Source: Myxococcales bacterium 68-20 (GTDB lineage: Bacteria; Myxococcota_A; Polyangia; Polyangiales; Polyangiaceae). Taken from it: 64,000 nt of DNA. This document shows, piece by piece, positions 51,174 to 64,000 of the stretch (the first letter of the stretch is position 1; every line of letters starts with the position of its first letter). The position numbers and the translations under genes are program-made. The stretch covers positions 1 through 64,000 of the forward strand of contig MKVQ01000043.1 of NCBI GenBank assembly GCA_001899635.1. The letters are read 5' to 3'. The notes beneath the pieces are model-generated. The model did not search any database and was not told the DNA's origin. It saw only the letters and a program-made list of their open reading frames with translations.

Positions 51174-51701
51174 TCAGAGCAGATCGCCCGGCTCGAGCAT
51201 CAGCGCCTCGTAGAGGATGTCGAGGCGCTCCTTCAGCTCGTCGTTGTTGGGATCGTGCTGGTTGGCGGTGATGAGCTGGATCCGGGCGTCGTCGAGCCGG
51301 CCCTGCGCGAGGAGCTCGTCCGCCTTCGCCGCGTGCAGCTTCCCCTTCGTCGTGCGCGCGATCATGAAGAGCGTGCGCTGCTCGAGCTTCTTCGTCGGCT
51401 CCACGGCGCGCTCGTCGAGCTTGAGCTTGCCCTTGTCGAGCTCGGCGTCGTAGCGCTTCCGGAAGGCCGGCTTGCGCAGGATGTTGTACGCCTCCGCCGC
51501 GCGCTTGAAGACGGACGCTGCTGCCGATGCGACCTCGGGACCTTCCTCGACGAAGCGGTCGGGGTGGCACCGGAGGGAGAGATCGTGGAACGCCTGCTGG
51601 ATCTCGCTCGGCGAGGCGTCATCCGAGACCCGGAGGATCTCGTAATAGCTCATCGTCTCGAGCGACTCGGCCCATGCAAGGAACGTCGACGACTCCGCCA
51701 C
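51174..51701 (-). CDS. DnaJ-like J-domain protein
   Basis: Putative Hsp40-type co-chaperone of 175 residues. The J-domain lies at about 18-85, with YYEILRVSDDASPSEIQQAF and the essential HPD in CHPDRFVEEG. The C-terminal half (about 120-175) is a TPR-like helix pair (LLAQGRLDDARIQLITANQH and DPNNDELKERLDILYEAL) instead of the zinc and substrate domains of DnaJ. GTG 51701 is the outer start; ATG 51653 (MSYYEIL) is also possible. It follows the DnaK-like gene by 48 bases on the same strand, so it probably stimulates that protein. Confidence 0.88.
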   Translation of the reverse strand: MAESSTFLAWAESLETMSYYEILRVSDDASPSEIQQAFHDLSLRCHPDRFVEEGPEVASAAASVFKRAAEAYNILRKPAFRKRYDAELDKGKLKLDERAVEPTKKLEQRTLFMIARTTKGKLHAAKADELLAQGRLDDARIQLITANQHDPNNDELKERLDILYEALMLEPGDLL

Positions 51702-51749
51702 ATCCCGATGATAGCGCCGGCCGGCGATCGCGTCATGACCCGACTGACG

Positions 51750-54188
51750 TCAGGCCACGTGGTGACGAGCCTGACGCGCGACCATCGCGCCGATGTCCTC
51801 GGCGTCGTTGTTGGTGCCGAGGAGCCGCATCGTCGCTGCCGTCTCGCGTCCCGTGTCCTGATCGCGAGCCCGGACGTTGAGGATGCCGTCGGCATCGAGC
51901 TCGAACGTGACGGCTACCTTCACCTCTCCACGCCTGGCACGGCGCAGCCCCGAGAGCTCGAGATCGCCGAGCCGGGTGTTCTCCGCGAAGCGTGAGGACT
52001 CGCCCTGCGCGACGCGGATCGAGACGGTGTCCTGACCGTCGCTCGCGGTGAGGAACGTCCGGGTCTTCTCGCACGGCACCGGCGAGTTGGCGGGGATCAA
52101 GATGTCGGCGTAGCCACCGACCGTCTCGACGCCGAGGCTGAGCGGTGTCACGTCGATGAGCAGTGGCGTCGACGCCGACGTCGCGATCGCGCTTCCCTGC
52201 TGGAAGCGCTCCGGCGTGAGCGGTGGACCGAGATCGAGCTCGAGGTTCCGGAAGAGCTGACTGCCCGAGCCGAGCCCCTCGCTCACGGAGCGCGCCGACC
52301 GGGACGGCGGCGGCCCCGAAGGCAGCGCGAGATCGAGGTCGGGCGCCGCGACGATGTCGCCTTCGTCGTGACCGGGATCGTCGAGCTCCGGGATGCCGGA
52401 CAACGAGAACTCGGCCGCCGCCTCGAGGTCGAACGCCGACGGCGCGACCGATCGCCGTGCCGGCTTCGGTCCCGGTGGCGGATCGCCCACGGGACTGCGT
52501 ACCGGAGTGCCTTCGATCGGACGCGCCGAGGCGCGTGCGCCGACGAAAGACTCTGCGTGATCGGTCTGCCCTCGGTTCAGCGCTGGCGCGTTCGGAGCCG
52601 TGATCGGAACCTTCGGCGCGGACGGAGGCCGTGCTCCGGTCTGACGTGGCGGCTCGATCGGGAACTGCTCCATCGGAAGCGTCTGCGTCCGTGGCTTCGG
52701 AACCGGAGGCGGCTGCCTCGGGACCGGAGGCGGTTGCTTCGGAACCGGAGGCGGCGGCTTCGCGGCAGCGGCCGGCCTCGGAGGAGCGGGCGCCGCGTCC
52801 GGCACATCGGCGAACGAGATGATCGCCGGCGCCTTGTTGAAGGTGAAGAACACCGGCTCGGCCGGAGGCGGAGCGGGCGGCGGCGGTGCGCCTAGGTTCT
52901 TCGGCAGCGGCGGCGCGCGCGGGACATCCATGGGCGCGGGCGTCGGGTCGGCGTCCGGCGGGCGGGTCGGCACCTGCTCGCCGCTCGCCCTCGGCTGCGC
53001 GTTCGCGAGCTGATCGTGCGCCGAGCGCCGCTTGTGCGCGGCCTTCGAGCGGTTCAGCGCATGGGCCTGGATCGCCGCACCGAGCGCGACGACCTCGTCG
53101 GGGTTGACCTTCAGGTGCGGCGGCTGACCGAAGAGCTGCTCGACCATGCGCGCGACGAGCGGCATCCGGGTCGAGCCGCCCACGAGGATGACGCGATCGA
53201 ACTCGCGCGGCGACAGGCCGACGTGCTCGATCGACTGTCGTGCGACGGCGATCGTCCGCTCGAGGAGGGGTTTGGCGAGAGCCTCCATCTCCTCGCGCGT
53301 CATCACGAAGGGCATCACGATGGGCTGGCCGCCTTCGTGGTAGCCGATGCCGGAGAGCTCACGCTGCGCCTGATACGCGGTCGAGAGCTCCTTCTTGAGC
53401 TCCTCCGCCATGAAGGCGAGCCGCGCTGCACTGGCCGGATTCGTGCGCGGATCGACGTTGAACCGCTTCGCGACTTCGAGCGCGATCCTCTCTGCAAGGA
53501 CGCGGTCGAGGTCGTCGCCGCCGAGCGCCGTATCACCGGCGGTCGCGAGCACCTCGAACACGTTGCCGGTGAGGTCGAGGAGGGTGACGTCGAACGTGCC
53601 GCCGCCGAGATCGTAGACGCCGATCTTCTCTGCCTTCGAGATCGACTGTCCGTACGCGAGCGCGGCGGCGGTCGGCTCGTTCAGGATGCGCATCACGTCG
53701 AGGCCGGCGAGCTTGCCTGCGATCTTCGTCGACGCGCGCTGGAGATCGTTGAAGTTGGCCGGAACGGTGATGACGGCGCGATCGACCGGCTGACCGAGGG
53801 CCGCCTCGGCGATCGCCTTCGCCCGCCGCAGGACGAACGCGCTGATCTCGGGCAGCGCGTAGGCGACGTCGCGCGCGAGGACCATCGTGCTGTTCTTCGT
53901 TCCCTGGACGAGCTTGAACGGGAAGCGCGCCTTCGCCCCCTGCACCTCGTCCGAGTCCCAAGGCCGGCCGAGGAGCGGCTTCACCGAGAAGATCGTGTTC
54001 TCGGGGTCGATGAGCCGCCTCTCGCGCGCCGCCTCTCCGACGAGCACGGTGCTCGAAGGATGGAACGAGACGACGGACGGGAGTAGCCGGCGACCCTGAT
54101 CGTCCTCGAGCGTGACGGCCACGCCGTCCACGACAGCCGCTACGACGGTGTTCGTGGTGCCGAGGTCGATTCCAATCGCAACGCTCAT
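51750..54188 (-). CDS. DnaK-like (Hsp70) protein with large proline-rich insert and no lid
   Basis: Hsp70 homologue of 812 residues with unusual architecture. The nucleotide-binding domain is complete (about 1-378): GIDLGTTNTV (6-15), ITVPANFNDLQR (140-151), VYDLGGGTFDVTLLD (191-205) and VILVGGSTRMPLV (333-345). In normal DnaK a linker of about ten residues leads to the substrate domain. Here about 297 residues (379-675) are inserted, very rich in Pro, Ala and Arg, with tandem QPPPVPK/QPPPVPR units at 485-498 and no predicted fold. The substrate-binding beta domain follows at about 676-790 (LLIDVTPLSLGVETVGGYAD, then AQGESSRFAENTRLG). The helical lid of about 100 residues is missing; the protein ends at 812. 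It is next to a J-domain protein. Rapid peptide release is expected without a lid. No grpE is nearby. Confidence 0.95.
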   Translation of the reverse strand: MSVAIGIDLGTTNTVVAAVVDGVAVTLEDDQGRRLLPSVVSFHPSSTVLVGEAARERRLIDPENTIFSVKPLLGRPWDSDEVQGAKARFPFKLVQGTKNSTMVLARDVAYALPEISAFVLRRAKAIAEAALGQPVDRAVITVPANFNDLQRASTKIAGKLAGLDVMRILNEPTAAALAYGQSISKAEKIGVYDLGGGTFDVTLLDLTGNVFEVLATAGDTALGGDDLDRVLAERIALEVAKRFNVDPRTNPASAARLAFMAEELKKELSTAYQAQRELSGIGYHEGGQPIVMPFVMTREEMEALAKPLLERTIAVARQSIEHVGLSPREFDRVILVGGSTRMPLVARMVEQLFGQPPHLKVNPDEVVALGAAIQAHALNRSKAAHKRRSAHDQLANAQPRASGEQVPTRPPDADPTPAPMDVPRAPPLPKNLGAPPPPAPPPAEPVFFTFNKAPAIISFADVPDAAPAPPRPAAAAKPPPPVPKQPPPVPRQPPPVPKPRTQTLPMEQFPIEPPRQTGARPPSAPKVPITAPNAPALNRGQTDHAESFVGARASARPIEGTPVRSPVGDPPPGPKPARRSVAPSAFDLEAAAEFSLSGIPELDDPGHDEGDIVAAPDLDLALPSGPPPSRSARSVSEGLGSGSQLFRNLELDLGPPLTPERFQQGSAIATSASTPLLIDVTPLSLGVETVGGYADILIPANSPVPCEKTRTFLTASDGQDTVSIRVAQGESSRFAENTRLGDLELSGLRRARRGEVKVAVTFELDADGILNVRARDQDTGRETAATMRLLGTNNDAEDIGAMVARQARHHVA

Positions 54189-54337
54189 TTCCAGCCGGAG
54201 AGACTAGCAACTCTCGACCAAAAAGGCGGCGCCTGCCGTCATCGAAGAGCGAGACGCGGTCCATGTGCGACGGATTGAGGGCGATCACCCGCAACCGCAA
54301 CGTCGACGTCGGACGCGAACCGCCGCTGCCGAAGCCG

Positions 54338-55782
54338 TCAGCCGACGGCGCGGAGGACGCTGCCGAGCGACGCGTGGACGCCAGCCGCTACGCGCCTGCC
54401 GTCGGCGATCGCCCACACCACGAGGGATTGGCCTCGCGACGCGTCGCCCGCCGCGAAGACACGCGGCACGGAGGTGGCCCCGGAGCGATCGGTGACGATG
54501 TTGCCGCGGGCGTCGAGCGCAAGGCCGAGCTCGTCGACGATCCCGCTCTTCTGCGGACCCACGAAGCCCATCGCGAGGAAGGCGAGATCGCAGGGGAGCT
54601 CCTGTTCGCTCCCGGGCACCTCGCGGATCGCGCCCCCCGCGAGCTCGACGCGGACAGCAGCGAGCTTCGCGACGTGCGTCCCGCTCGCGTCCGGGAGGAA
54701 GCCCTTCGTCATGATCGCGAACTCGCGCTCGCACGCCTTTCCTGCGGCCGACGGCTCCTCCTGCGACGACGAGGTGCGGAGGATGAGCGGCCATGCAGGC
54801 CACGGATTGTCCGGCATCCGCACGAGCGGTGGCTTCGGCATGAGCTCGAGCTGGGTGACGCTCGCGGCGCGCTGGCGATTCGCCGTTCCGACGCAGTCGG
54901 AGCCGGTATCACCGCCGCCGATCACGATGACGTGTTTTCCCTGCGCGACGATCGAACTCTCGGCCGGGACCGCATCGCCGGCGACGCGCCGGTTCTGCTG
55001 CTCGAGATACTCCATCGCGAAATGGACCCCGCCGAGCTCTCGCCCCGGCACCGGAAGATCGCGCGGTGCGCGCGCGCCGATACAGAGAACGATGGCGTCG
55101 AAGGACGCGAGAAGCTCTTCCTTGCCGATCGCGGTCCCGACGTCGACTCCCGGACGGAAGCGCACGCCCTCCGCCTCCATCTGGAGGAGGCGGCGGTCGA
55201 TGATGTCCTTCTCCATCTTGAAGTCGGGGATCCCGTAGCGAAGGAGGCCGCCGATGCGATCGGCCTTCTCGAAGACGACGACATCGTGCCCCTGACGCGC
55301 GAGCTGCTGCGCCGCCGCAAGGCCCGCGGGGCCGGAGCCGACGATCGCGACGCGCTTGCCCGTGCGGAATGCGGACGGCACCGGATCGAGCGCCCCTGCG
55401 AAGACCGAATGCGCGATCGTGCGCTCGACGTCCTTGATCGTCACGGGCGCCTCCTCGAGCGAGAGGACGCACGAGGCCTCGCACGGCGCGGGGCAGACGC
55501 GCCCGGTGAACTCCGGGAAGTTGTTGGTCGAAGCGAGCACCCGCGCGGCATCCTCGAAGCGGCCGCGCCAGACGAGATCGTTGAACTCCGGGATCACGTT
55601 CCCGAGCGGGCATCCGTGATGACAGAACGGGATGCCACAATCCATGCAGCGCGACGCCTGGGCACGGAGCTCGTCCGGCGTCGGCTCGATCGTGATCTCG
55701 CGATAGTCGCCGATGCGCTCGTGAGCGGTGCGATCCACCGTCTTCGCGCGCGTGACCTTGAGGAATCCGCGGGGGTCGGCCA

Positions 55783-55783
<1 letters not shown>
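54338..55783 (-). CDS. gltD: Glutamate synthase small subunit
   Basis: NADPH-dependent electron-input subunit of glutamate synthase, passing electrons from NADPH through FAD to GltB. It has 481 residues from ATG 55783. Iron-sulfur ligands are [16 protein letters not shown] (about 46-61) and CPAPCEASC (about 97-105). The FAD fold is [17 protein letters not shown] (about 145-161) and the NADPH fold [13 protein letters not shown] (about 289-301). [18 protein letters not shown] near the end is the second FAD block. Its start codon shares one base with the gltB stop (TGATG), so the pair is coupled. Confidence 0.96.
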
Positions 55784-60426
<4,643 letters not shown>

Positions 60427-60608
60427 CACAGCTTCTCTTATACAGAATCGTGACGCGTCGCGCCAGAGAATGCCCGCCTCATTGGTGAGTGACGTTTTGC
60501 ACCAACTACCTTGAAAACAGGCAGCTCGAGAACAGGTCTGCCGCGCTGCGATACGGACGGCCAGCCGGGCCGGGCCGCGCGTCACGACGTGTTAGACGTG
60601 GACGCGAG

Positions 60609-62162
60609 ATGAGCGGCAACGAGCCTCGGCGAACGAAGAAGACGAAGGCGTCCCGAGCACGCTCCGACGAGCGCCCGGGCGCGCGCAGCGCCGCAGGGTC
60701 GGACAGGAAGCTCCATGCCGGCCTCGCGATCCTCGTCACCGGGCTCGCCGCGCTCGTCTGGTGGTCGCTGCCGGGCGATCGCCCGCCCGCGGCAGGCGAT
60801 GCTGGAGCAGTCGAAGGTCCCGCGGCGCCAGTGGCGACGCGAGCGGCGACCGGCCAGCACGCGGGTCGAGCGGTGGCGGGGCTCGAGCGCCCGCCGAACG
60901 CGTCCGCCGAGCTCGCCGTCCTGACCGACAAGCCAGCCGATGTCGTGCGCGCCGTCGCGACGGTCTCGGAGATCGGCAAGCGCCTCGACGTGCGCCACTG
61001 CGGTGGCGCCTGCGAGGCGGTGAAGAAGTTCATGGCGGACGAGAACGCGTTCGAGATCGACATCCTGAAGACGGAGGATCTGCTCCTCCCGCCGAGGGAC
61101 ACGCTCGACACCGTCGCGCCCGGCCTCACGCCGCGCGAGCGGGACGGCGTGGAAGCACGCAGGGCGGCCGTGATGATCCGAACGCAGGGCGCCATCACTC
61201 CCGAGCAGTTGCCCGCGCGAGCGGTCTTCGCCGCGGCTGCAGTGCTGGCGGAGGCGCTCGACGGCTTCGTCTACGACGAGGTCTCGCGGAGGATCGAGAC
61301 CGCGCACGAAGTCGTGGATCACACAGTCGTCGCGAAGCTCGGAGAGCCGGCCTTCGCGCGCAAGCACATCGTCATCCAGCTCTATCGCCAGGAGGACGGG
61401 ACCGCCCGCCTCCTCACGCTCGGGATGGCGCGCTTCGGGAGCCCGGACCTCTCGATTCGCGGCGCGAACATGTCGTCGGGCCCGCTGCTCGCCGAGGTCA
61501 TCAACGCAGCGGCGAGCCAGCTCGCCCACGGAAAGAACGAGGCGACGATCACCGTGACGCTCGACGACGTCGCGCGCGTCGTCGGGAAGAAGCCTTCCGA
61601 GCTGAACGCGAATCCGACCAGCGCGCGTTCGGTGGTCCTCGACATCGCCACGCCCGAGCGCATCGAAGGTGATCCCGTCAACACGATGGCGGAGCTGATC
61701 CCGAAGGACGGCGCGACGCGCGAGGCCTGGGACGCGGTCATCGTGAGCCTGTTGGGCGTGGCGCCGTCCGTCTCAGCATCGGTCGACGACGAGGAGCTCG
61801 CCGAGATCGCGAAGAAGGCGCAGCGTGATCTTCCGGCGGCCATCAAGCGGTTCGAGGCGGGCGAAGGCGAGCTCTTCATCAAGGGCCCCTTCCCGATCCC
61901 GCCCGACGCGCGCGTCGACGGAGGCGCAGCATCCGAGATGCTCTGGCTCGCGGCAGCCTCGTGCGACGCGCAGAGGTGCACCGGCGTCCTGTCGAACGAG
62001 CCGACCTATGCGACGAACATCGCGCTCGGCAAGACGACGAGCGTGACGCGCGCGGAGGCGGTCGACTGGATGATCCAGAAGCACGACGGCGGCATCGCCG
62101 GCGGCGAATCGATCAAGGTGCTACGAGCCCGCCTCTCCCTCTCGCCTTCCAGCGCACGGTGA
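60609..62162 (+). CDS. DUF2314-like membrane-anchored protein
   Basis: Unnamed protein of 517 residues from ATG 60609, behind GCGAGA. It has a basic start, one hydrophobic anchor at about 37-54 (LHAGLAILVTGLAALVWWSL), an Ala/Pro linker and a large exported part. The last 90 residues look like DUF2314: GPFPIPPDARVDGGAASEML, GVLSNEPTYATNIALGKTTS and EAVDWMIQKHDGGIAGGESI. The middle (about 90-400) is unassigned and contains a conserved-looking region LDVRHCGGACEAVKKFMADE. It diverges from gltBD but nothing ties it to glutamate metabolism. It ends in a strong hairpin that contains its own stop codon. Confidence 0.72.
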   Translation: MSGNEPRRTKKTKASRARSDERPGARSAAGSDRKLHAGLAILVTGLAALVWWSLPGDRPPAAGDAGAVEGPAAPVATRAATGQHAGRAVAGLERPPNASAELAVLTDKPADVVRAVATVSEIGKRLDVRHCGGACEAVKKFMADENAFEIDILKTEDLLLPPRDTLDTVAPGLTPRERDGVEARRAAVMIRTQGAITPEQLPARAVFAAAAVLAEALDGFVYDEVSRRIETAHEVVDHTVVAKLGEPAFARKHIVIQLYRQEDGTARLLTLGMARFGSPDLSIRGANMSSGPLLAEVINAAASQLAHGKNEATITVTLDDVARVVGKKPSELNANPTSARSVVLDIATPERIEGDPVNTMAELIPKDGATREAWDAVIVSLLGVAPSVSASVDDEELAEIAKKAQRDLPAAIKRFEAGEGELFIKGPFPIPPDARVDGGAASEMLWLAAASCDAQRCTGVLSNEPTYATNIALGKTTSVTRAEAVDWMIQKHDGGIAGGESIKVLRARLSLSPSSAR

Positions 62163-62194
62163 TCGATCGCGGCCCGGACGCCGCGATCGATCAC
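62159..62194. terminator. 14-bp perfect hairpin containing a stop codon
   Basis: GTGATCGATCGCGG (62159-62172) pairs with CCGCGATCGATCAC (62181-62194) around CCCGGACG. The TGA stop of the plus-strand gene (62160-62162) lies in the left arm, and the stop of the minus-strand metzincin gene is 17 bases to the right. It is the strongest stem in the window and probably serves both genes. No T-run. Confidence 0.75.
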
Positions 62195-62210
62195 GCTACC
62201 GCGACGCGGG

Positions 62211-63686
62211 CTACTCCGCGTTCAGCGCCCGGAGCGCGATGTTGGCGCGGCCACGGACGAAGGGCGCCAGGTCCGCGTCGGCGGCCGCGGCCTTCAGCTG
62301 AGCGATCGCCTGCGCACGCCCGTGACGCTTCACGAGGTCGTTCGCGTCGAGCGGGGTCAGGCCGCAGAAGCCGGACGAGAGCTCACGCTCGACCGGCGAC
62401 AGGACGCTGCTGCCGGAGACGCGGAACGTTCGCTTCAACGAGAGCGGCGCCGAGAGAGGCGAGAGAGCCGAGAGCGACCTGTTCGTTCCCCCCGCGGGGA
62501 GCGCGCGGTAGATCGGCGAACCGCGGTAGACACGCTTCTGCGTCGTAGACAGCGAGACAGGCCCGTCGATCGCACCCGCGGGGAACATGATGTTGGTGCG
62601 GTCCGGGCAATCGTAGAGCCGGTCTCGCGAGATCGTCTCGCAGACAGGCGTGTCCGAGAGTGGATCCGAGCTCTCACCGTCGAACTCGGTGGTGTGGTTG
62701 AGACCGAAGAAGTGGCCGGCCTCGTGGACCATCGTCAGGACGTCCTCGTCGACGGAGGGGGAGGTGGTGACGATGATGCCCGACACGTTGCGACCGAAGA
62801 CGTTCGCCGCCCCCGGGATGCCGGGAGCGATGCCGGCCGCAATCGGTTGGCCCTCGTTCGCGATCACGTTCGTGAGGAGGACGTGGAGGGCCGGCGTTCC
62901 GTCCGTCTGCCCCTTCGACACCGCGAAGCCTCTCAGCAGGTCCTCGACGCCGTCGAGCTCCCGATAGGAGCTGGACTCCTCGTGGAAGACGACCTTCCCC
63001 TTCTCGATTCCGAGCAGCTGCGAGGTCACGGCGAAGAACGTCTCGACCCGCTCCTCGAGGTCGGGATCGCTCTCGGCCTTCGCCGCGTTGACCGTGCGGC
63101 TGCCGATCTTGAGACCGGACGGGACATGAATGTGGAGATCGAGCTGCCCGCCGTGGAACGTCCCGTCACCGCTCGACTGGACGCGGACCGTCGCCTTCAG
63201 CTTCGGCTTCGCGGAGGAGCCGTAGGCGCCGAAGCGGACCTTCCAAGTGCCCGCCAGATTCTTCGGGACATCCTCGCCCTGCGGAACGCTCGCCGACGCG
63301 ATCACGTCGAACGCCGCGATGCTCGTCGGCTTCGTCCCCCCCTTCGGGGTGAAGTCGTCGTGGATGACGTTGCCCTTCGGATCGGTGATGCGCTGGATGC
63401 CGAAGGGTTGGTTCGGATCGAAGTCCGAGACCTTGCCCTCGGCGACGATGTTGAAGCCGAGCGCGCCCTCGGGAACCTCGAAGCTGACGTCGGTTCCCGA
63501 GCGGACCTCGCCGAGCTCGATGACGAGTGGATCCGTCTCCGGCTCCGTCGGCTCCGGCTCCGTCGGCTCTGGCTCCTCGTCCACGGGCGTCTCCGCAGCT
63601 GGAGCGCTCTTCACGATGATCTTCTCGGTACACGCCGGAACGAGGGCGAGGGAGCAGCAAGCGGCAAGAGCGAGGAGCGAGCGCAT
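62211..63686 (-). CDS. Metzincin-type zinc metalloprotease lipoprotein
   Basis: Predicted exported protease of 491 residues from ATG 63686. The signal ends LVPAC (Cys 19), followed by an acidic linker of EPTEPEPTEPE repeats (about 35-55). A beta-rich domain at about 60-180 resembles a pre-peptidase C-terminal-like domain placed N-terminally. The catalytic region at about 190-380 has HEAGHFFGLNH near 318-328, the HExxHxxGxxH metzincin motif, and NIMFPAG near 363 as the Met-turn. CETISRDRLYDCPDR between them may form a disulfide. The C-terminal 100 residues are helical. A GTG at 63722 would add 12 residues. Substrate unknown. Confidence 0.87.
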   Translation of the reverse strand: MRSLLALAACCSLALVPACTEKIIVKSAPAAETPVDEEPEPTEPEPTEPETDPLVIELGEVRSGTDVSFEVPEGALGFNIVAEGKVSDFDPNQPFGIQRITDPKGNVIHDDFTPKGGTKPTSIAAFDVIASASVPQGEDVPKNLAGTWKVRFGAYGSSAKPKLKATVRVQSSGDGTFHGGQLDLHIHVPSGLKIGSRTVNAAKAESDPDLEERVETFFAVTSQLLGIEKGKVVFHEESSSYRELDGVEDLLRGFAVSKGQTDGTPALHVLLTNVIANEGQPIAAGIAPGIPGAANVFGRNVSGIIVTTSPSVDEDVLTMVHEAGHFFGLNHTTEFDGESSDPLSDTPVCETISRDRLYDCPDRTNIMFPAGAIDGPVSLSTTQKRVYRGSPIYRALPAGGTNRSLSALSPLSAPLSLKRTFRVSGSSVLSPVERELSSGFCGLTPLDANDLVKRHGRAQAIAQLKAAAADADLAPFVRGRANIALRALNAE

Positions 63687-64000
63687 TGGGGGGCGGCAAC
63701 CTGCAGGGTGCGTGCCGTTCACGAAGCCTGTCGAAACAGCGTTCGGTGCCGGCAGTTCTGGTGGCAGACGGATCAGGGTGTCGAACGTCGTTCACGTTCG
63801 ACGGCAAACCATGACACACATTCGATCCACCACGCACCGCGATGTGCGCCCCCGAAGGTGGCGCGCGACGTCGGCTCGGAGACCATGGCGAACGGTTCTA
63901 CGGGGAGAAGGCGCCTCGCCTTCCCTTCGATCCGCACGCTCGGCGAGTGCCATGCCTCGACTAATCACTCCGTGGCCGAGATCTGATCTCCAAAAGGACA
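63687..64000. other. Window-end intergenic stretch
   Basis: This 314-base stretch holds the upstream region of the metzincin gene and probably the leader of a plus-strand gene that begins just beyond the window, because the last bases (AAAAGGACA) look like a ribosome site. No complete gene or convincing promoter hexamers were seen. Confidence 0.35.

Noticed and set aside
60427-60450. TATAAG just upstream of gltB as a -10 box
   Set aside because: It is only ten bases from the start codon and has no -35 partner at a suitable distance; AGAGAAG beside it is more likely part of the ribosome site.

Overview
The window is gene-dense, GC-rich (roughly 70 percent by eye) DNA with strong G/C wobble bias. 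It reads as chromosome of a myxobacterium (Myxococcota, probably the Polyangiales/Sorangiineae side). This is an inference from several signs: an Alternative Complex III operon joined to a caa3-type cytochrome oxidase, many lipoproteins with Asp-Ala-Gly-rich linkers, a giant TPR protein, an ECF sigma/anti-sigma pair of the kind common there, and a secreted M4 protease. No rRNA, tRNA, phage, transposase or CRISPR was seen, so the assignment rests on gene content only.

Layout. 1-6.8 kb: a two-domain PPK2 kinase, a membrane protein, a glycine-rich RRM protein, a frameshifted remnant of a UPF0748/GHL10 glycosidase, a lipoprotein and an ABC-F ATPase. 6.8-14.2 kb: an accessory, repeat-rich stretch with an M4 metalloprotease bracketed by two tandem-repeat arrays, a VWA lipoprotein, a degenerate 102-bp repeat, a winged-helix regulator behind a long imperfect palindrome, and a DUF4105 membrane protein. 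14.2-17.4 kb: glycan genes (GT4 transferase; wecB and wecG-like on the other strand). 17.5-31.5 kb: a minus-strand respiratory operon actABCDEF - unknown TM protein - sco - ctaCDEF, with ctaB and a lipoprotein just upstream. 33.4-45.6 kb: one 4057-residue TPR protein. 45.6-54.2 kb: a spermidine-synthase-like protein, a beta-helix lipoprotein, an ECF sigma/anti-sigma/Spy-like set, a DUF4349 lipoprotein, and a DnaK-like/DnaJ-like pair. 54.3-60.4 kb: gltBD. 60.6-63.7 kb: a DUF2314-like protein and a metzincin lipoprotein.

How the genes work together. The act-cta operon encodes a complete quinol-to-oxygen chain: ActA-F oxidise quinol, cytochrome c domains on ActA, ActE and CtaC pass electrons on, CtaCDEF reduce oxygen, Sco supplies copper and CtaB makes heme O. 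gltBD encodes ammonia assimilation into glutamate. At least nine products look like lipoproteins.

The most unusual items are the Hsp70 homologue with an approximately 300-residue proline-rich insert between its nucleotide-binding and substrate-binding domains and no lid, the 4057-residue TPR protein, the repeat arrays around the M4 protease, the 12.5-kb palindrome, and the conserved-looking but unassigned membrane protein inside the respiratory operon.
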